8,144 bases of DNA from the NCBI GenBank assembly GCA_013140465.1, contig JABFST010000001.1:1-8144 (forward strand), in the 5' to 3' direction. The notes under the pieces were generated by a model that ran no database searches, had not been told where the DNA came from, and saw only the letters and a program-made list of their open reading frames with translations. A program made the position numbers and the translations under genes. This DNA is from Methylococcaceae bacterium. GTDB lineage: Bacteria; Pseudomonadota; Gammaproteobacteria; Methylococcales; Methylomonadaceae. Of the stretch, positions 5,888 to 8,144 are shown piece after piece. Position 1 is the first letter of the stretch, and each line of letters opens with the position of its first letter.

Positions 5888-6039
5888 TTGTCCTTCATTT
5901 TTATAGGGTTTTATATGTCTTGAAAGCGTTTTTACGCGTTGTTTTGCCTTCCTCCCTACCTGTGCCTGAACTCGGCACCTCCGTTATTCCTTAATAGCGT
6001 TAAGACAATGCGTCGTTATGCCGCATTGTCTTTTTTTTT
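5888..6039 (+). ncRNA. Candidate small RNA between mmoG and mmoR
   Basis: A possible sigma-70 promoter (TTGTCC at 5888-5893, 17 bases, TTATAT at 5911-5916) is followed within about 110 bases by a strong intrinsic terminator ending at 6039. The putative transcript, starting near 5923, would carry two unpaired CCTCC stretches (5951-5955 and 5978-5982) that could pair with Shine-Dalgarno sequences, with a small GTGCC/GGCAC stem (5962-5966, 5974-5978) between them. It could equally be just the 3' untranslated end of the mmoG message. The promoter match is modest and no RNA family is recognised. Confidence 0.3.
6004..6039 (+). terminator. Strong Rho-independent terminator
   Basis: GACAATGCG (6004-6012) pairs exactly with CGCATTGTC (6022-6030), followed at once by nine Ts (6031-6039). 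Two more A-T pairs (AA 6002-6003 with the first Ts) can extend the stem. This is the clearest terminator in the window and ends transcription coming from mmoG or from a small RNA inside the gap, separating mmoG from mmoR. Confidence 0.9.
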
Positions 6040-6143
6040 GATTTTGTTATCTTGAACTTCTTTATAGTAGTTATCAGCACTGAATAACTATTCAGCCCTA
6101 GCTAAATTTAGACGAAGACCCTAAGCACCGATAAGACGAGGCA

Positions 6144-6167
6144 CCTGTTTTTTTAACAGGCGTTTTT
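6144..6167 (+). terminator. Second terminator-like hairpin before mmoR
   Basis: CCTGTT (6144-6149) pairs with AACAGG (6155-6160) around a T5 loop, followed by CG and TTTTT (6163-6167). The stem is short, so the strength is uncertain. It may back up the terminator at 6004-6039. Confidence 0.5.
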
Positions 6168-6328
6168 ACCCGACTGAGTGCCGTCATCATCCCCGCCATA
6201 TTGTGAACGGAAGCAACTATACACTCGCTAACCCGTGGATATGTCCATTTGGCGGCTTAGGCCGGACACCTGTTAAATCGAGATGATTTTGGCACTATTT
6301 CTTAGCGTTACCTCTTAAAGAGACATCA

Positions 6329-8104
6329 ATGGCTATTGATAACAAAATCCCAGAAAATGTAAAAATTATTAAAGAGGAACTGCATATTAGGCACGCGCTT
6401 GAGTTTGAAGTGGACCGACCTAAACAAGCGTGGCAATGGATGCAGTCAACCCGCACAATTCCCGACGCCAACGATTGGGTGCGCCCAGAAGTGATAGAAG
6501 CGTGGCGCCGCTGTTTGGAAGATCACCATTTGCCGCTGGGCATTTCCGCTAGATGGCCTAAGGCCACGACAAACATCGGCCCGGTCGAGCTGGGCCAGCA
6601 ATTACGGCATATTGAAGACCTCATCAAACACCTGAGCCATAATTTTACCGTGTTCTTACAAGAGGCGCGGGTGACGATGGTGCTGACAGCCGCCGATGGT
6701 AGGCTCTTGTATGCGACAGGCGAAAAACAATTGCTTAGTTCCTTATTTATCAACGGCATGTACGATACTGGCGCGAACTGGCATGAGTCCGCCTTGGGTA
6801 ATAACGGCATTGGTTCGGCATTAATGCTAAAAAAACCCATTGCTTTTCAGGGCATGGAACATTTTCTTAATGTGCTGCACCCCTACACCACGGTCGGTTA
6901 TCCCTTACAAGACGAGGCTGGCAATTTGCTGGCGGTTATTGGCTTAATCAGCAACCATCATGATTGCATGAACTCATTATTTGCTTTCCTGCATTTAATT
7001 TGCGTGCTGGTGAATACCAACTTGCCTTTGGCACTAGACAAAGTTGCGCAAGAACGCGTGTTAGAACAAATCCACTTTAAGGCCGCCAAATTATTGCCGC
7101 CGATTAACGAATCGGGCTTGACTGAACCGATGGAGTTGCTGATCCAAAAAGCCATAAAACTACAGGCGCATAAAATCCCGATACTGATTACTGGTGAATC
7201 AGGCGTAGGCAAAGACCATTTTGTCAACTTGCTAAAACAGGCCGGCCCCAGAAAAGATGCGCCGTTTATCGCCATAAACTGTGCCTCGATACCGCGTGAC
7301 TTGATCGAAAGCGAATTGTTTGGCTATGAGGCGGGCAGTTTTACGGGTGCGCGTAGCAACGGCAAACCCGGCAAATTTAAGTTGGCAGACAAAGGCGTGC
7401 TGTTTCTCGATGAAATCGGCGACATGAGCTTTGATTTGCAATCCACCTTGTTGCGTGTGTTAGAAACCTCGGAGTTCACCCCGGTCGGCGGCAGTTCGCC
7501 AGTCCGTGTGGATGTACAAGTCGTTGCCGCCACCAATGTGCAACTGATTGACGCGGTAGAGGCCGGGCGTTTTCGCCGCGATTTGTATTATCGTTTAAAT
7601 GGCGCACAAATCCATTTGCTGCCCCTACGCGAACGCCCTGATAAAAAGCAATTGATCCACCATATCTTGCAACGCGAATTACAGGCTATTAGCGGCATTG
7701 AAACCTTGGAAATTTGTCCTGAGGTGATCGGCTTATTGGAGCGGCACCCTTGGCCCGGCAACATTCGCCAACTGATTAATGTGATTAGGACGACGCTGTT
7801 TACCGCGCCCCCCCCTTATGTGACCCAGCAAGATTTGCCCTTAGATTTTATGACCGAACTGAGGCAGTATGAAAGCGAACAAGCGGCATTGGGCAATCCG
7901 ATTGCTTCCGTAGCCGCCTTAAGCCCAGAAACGGCAAATTTAAGCTTGTCCAGTTGGGAACTGCACGGCATTAAGACTGCACTGAAAGAAGCCGATGGCA
8001 ACATCTCATTGGCTGCCAAAAAATTGGGTATCACCCGTTCCACACTCTACAAAAAAATCGACCATTTCCGGCTCAACAAAACGGGTGGCGGCTTGTTGGT
8101 GTAA
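6329..8104 (+). CDS. mmoR: MmoR, sigma-54-dependent transcriptional activator of the sMMO operon
   Basis: This 591-residue protein belongs to the AcoR/DhaR type of bacterial enhancer-binding proteins. The N-terminal region includes a GAF-like sensor domain (about 93-235, with WHESALGNNGIGSAL at 151-165 and the EHF...H pattern). The AAA+ domain (about 264-495) has Walker A GESGVGKD (289-296), the sigma-54 contact loop GSFTGA (336-341, Ser in place of the usual Ala), Walker B GVLFLDEIGD (356-365), arginine-finger region GRFRRDLYYRL (413-423) and WPGNIRQL (475-482). The C-terminal Fis-type helix-turn-helix is about 545-578 (GNISLAAKKLGITRSTLYKK). MmoR hydrolyses ATP to open the sigma-54 promoter of mmoX, a role known from other methanotrophs. 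The signal sensed by the GAF domain is not known to me. ATG 6329 has a weak ribosome site (AAAGAGA, 6317-6323). It is preceded by terminators, so it is likely transcribed separately from mmoG. Confidence 0.95.
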   Translation: MAIDNKIPENVKIIKEELHIRHALEFEVDRPKQAWQWMQSTRTIPDANDWVRPEVIEAWRRCLEDHHLPLGISARWPKATTNIGPVELGQQLRHIEDLIKHLSHNFTVFLQEARVTMVLTAADGRLLYATGEKQLLSSLFINGMYDTGANWHESALGNNGIGSALMLKKPIAFQGMEHFLNVLHPYTTVGYPLQDEAGNLLAVIGLISNHHDCMNSLFAFLHLICVLVNTNLPLALDKVAQERVLEQIHFKAAKLLPPINESGLTEPMELLIQKAIKLQAHKIPILITGESGVGKDHFVNLLKQAGPRKDAPFIAINCASIPRDLIESELFGYEAGSFTGARSNGKPGKFKLADKGVLFLDEIGDMSFDLQSTLLRVLETSEFTPVGGSSPVRVDVQVVAATNVQLIDAVEAGRFRRDLYYRLNGAQIHLLPLRERPDKKQLIHHILQRELQAISGIETLEICPEVIGLLERHPWPGNIRQLINVIRTTLFTAPPPYVTQQDLPLDFMTELRQYESEQAALGNPIASVAALSPETANLSLSSWELHGIKTALKEADGNISLAAKKLGITRSTLYKKIDHFRLNKTGGGLLV

Positions 8105-8118
8105 AGCCATTCCCGCGC

Positions 8119-8143
8119 CCGAAGCTGATAGATCTACATTAAA
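8119..8143 (-). repeat. Right arm of the 25-base inverted repeat flanking mmoG-mmoR
   Basis: Bases 8119-8143 are the reverse complement of 3970-3994 with one mismatch. The match starts 15 bases after the mmoR stop and runs to the penultimate base of the window, so it may continue beyond it. If so, an inverted copy of the 3947-3967 hairpin would be expected next. Confidence 0.85.
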
Positions 8144-8144
8144 C

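Larger units (their letters stand above)
5726..6328. other. Gene-free interval between mmoG and mmoR (603 bases)
   Basis: I see no credible coding sequence here. The interval holds stem-loops at 5745-5766 and 5813-5839, a possible small RNA ending in a strong terminator (5888-6039), a 6-bp stem CTGAAT/ATTCAG (6080-6095), a second terminator-like hairpin (6144-6167) and a weak stem TGTCC/GGACA (6242-6268) in the probable mmoR leader. In M. capsulatus mmoQ and mmoS lie between mmoG and mmoR; no trace of them is recognisable here. The two terminators imply that mmoR has its own promoter, probably between about 6168 and 6320, but I cannot pinpoint it. Confidence 0.75.

Noticed and set aside
6285..6306. 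Sigma-54-like promoter TTTGGCAC...TTAGC before mmoR
   Set aside because: The distance between GG and GC is 12 bases rather than the required 10, and the -12 element lacks the TTGC form.

Overview
The window carries most of a soluble methane monooxygenase (sMMO) locus, all on the + strand, so it comes from a methane-oxidising bacterium. The order mmoY-B-Z-D-C followed downstream by mmoG and mmoR, the moderate base composition, and protein matches to Methylococcus capsulatus and Methylosinus MMO components as I recall them suggest a gammaproteobacterial methanotroph of the Methylomonas/Methylovulum/Methylococcus kind. Genus and species cannot be fixed from this sequence.

Layout. Positions 1-94 are the last codons of mmoY (hydroxylase beta subunit). 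Next come mmoB (104-529, coupling protein), mmoZ (539-1036, hydroxylase gamma subunit), a 130-base gap holding a perfect 12-bp hairpin, mmoD (1167-1412, inhibitory/regulatory protein) and mmoC (1430-2467, NADH-dependent FAD/2Fe-2S reductase). After a 243-base gap with further hairpins there is a complete BLUF blue-light sensor gene (2711-3136), with an unrecognised 97-residue helical protein 40 bases behind it (3177-3470). A gene-free stretch (3471-4039) holds two tandem 209-bp units, each built round a 124-bp REP/BIME-like palindrome, then a terminator-like hairpin and the left arm of a long-range inverted repeat. mmoG (4040-5725, GroEL-like chaperonin) and mmoR (6329-8104, sigma-54 activator) follow. 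The 603-base gap between them has hairpins, a strong intrinsic terminator and a possible small RNA. The right arm of the inverted repeat lies just after mmoR.

How the genes work together. MmoX/Y/Z form the di-iron hydroxylase that turns methane into methanol. MmoC passes electrons from NADH, MmoB tunes access and reactivity at the active site, and MmoD binds the hydroxylase and takes part in copper-dependent control. From work in other methanotrophs, MmoR and MmoG are both needed for transcription from the sigma-54 promoter upstream of mmoX, which lies outside this window.

Points of most interest: a BLUF photoreceptor and possible partner embedded in an sMMO locus; an Asp-to-Asn change in MmoG at the position of the GroEL catalytic aspartate (Asp398), with an inserted loop and no GGM tail; a 25-base inverted repeat bracketing mmoG-mmoR; a tandem pair of palindromic elements; and a candidate terminator-ended small RNA between mmoG and mmoR. 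The core sMMO genes themselves are a known system.
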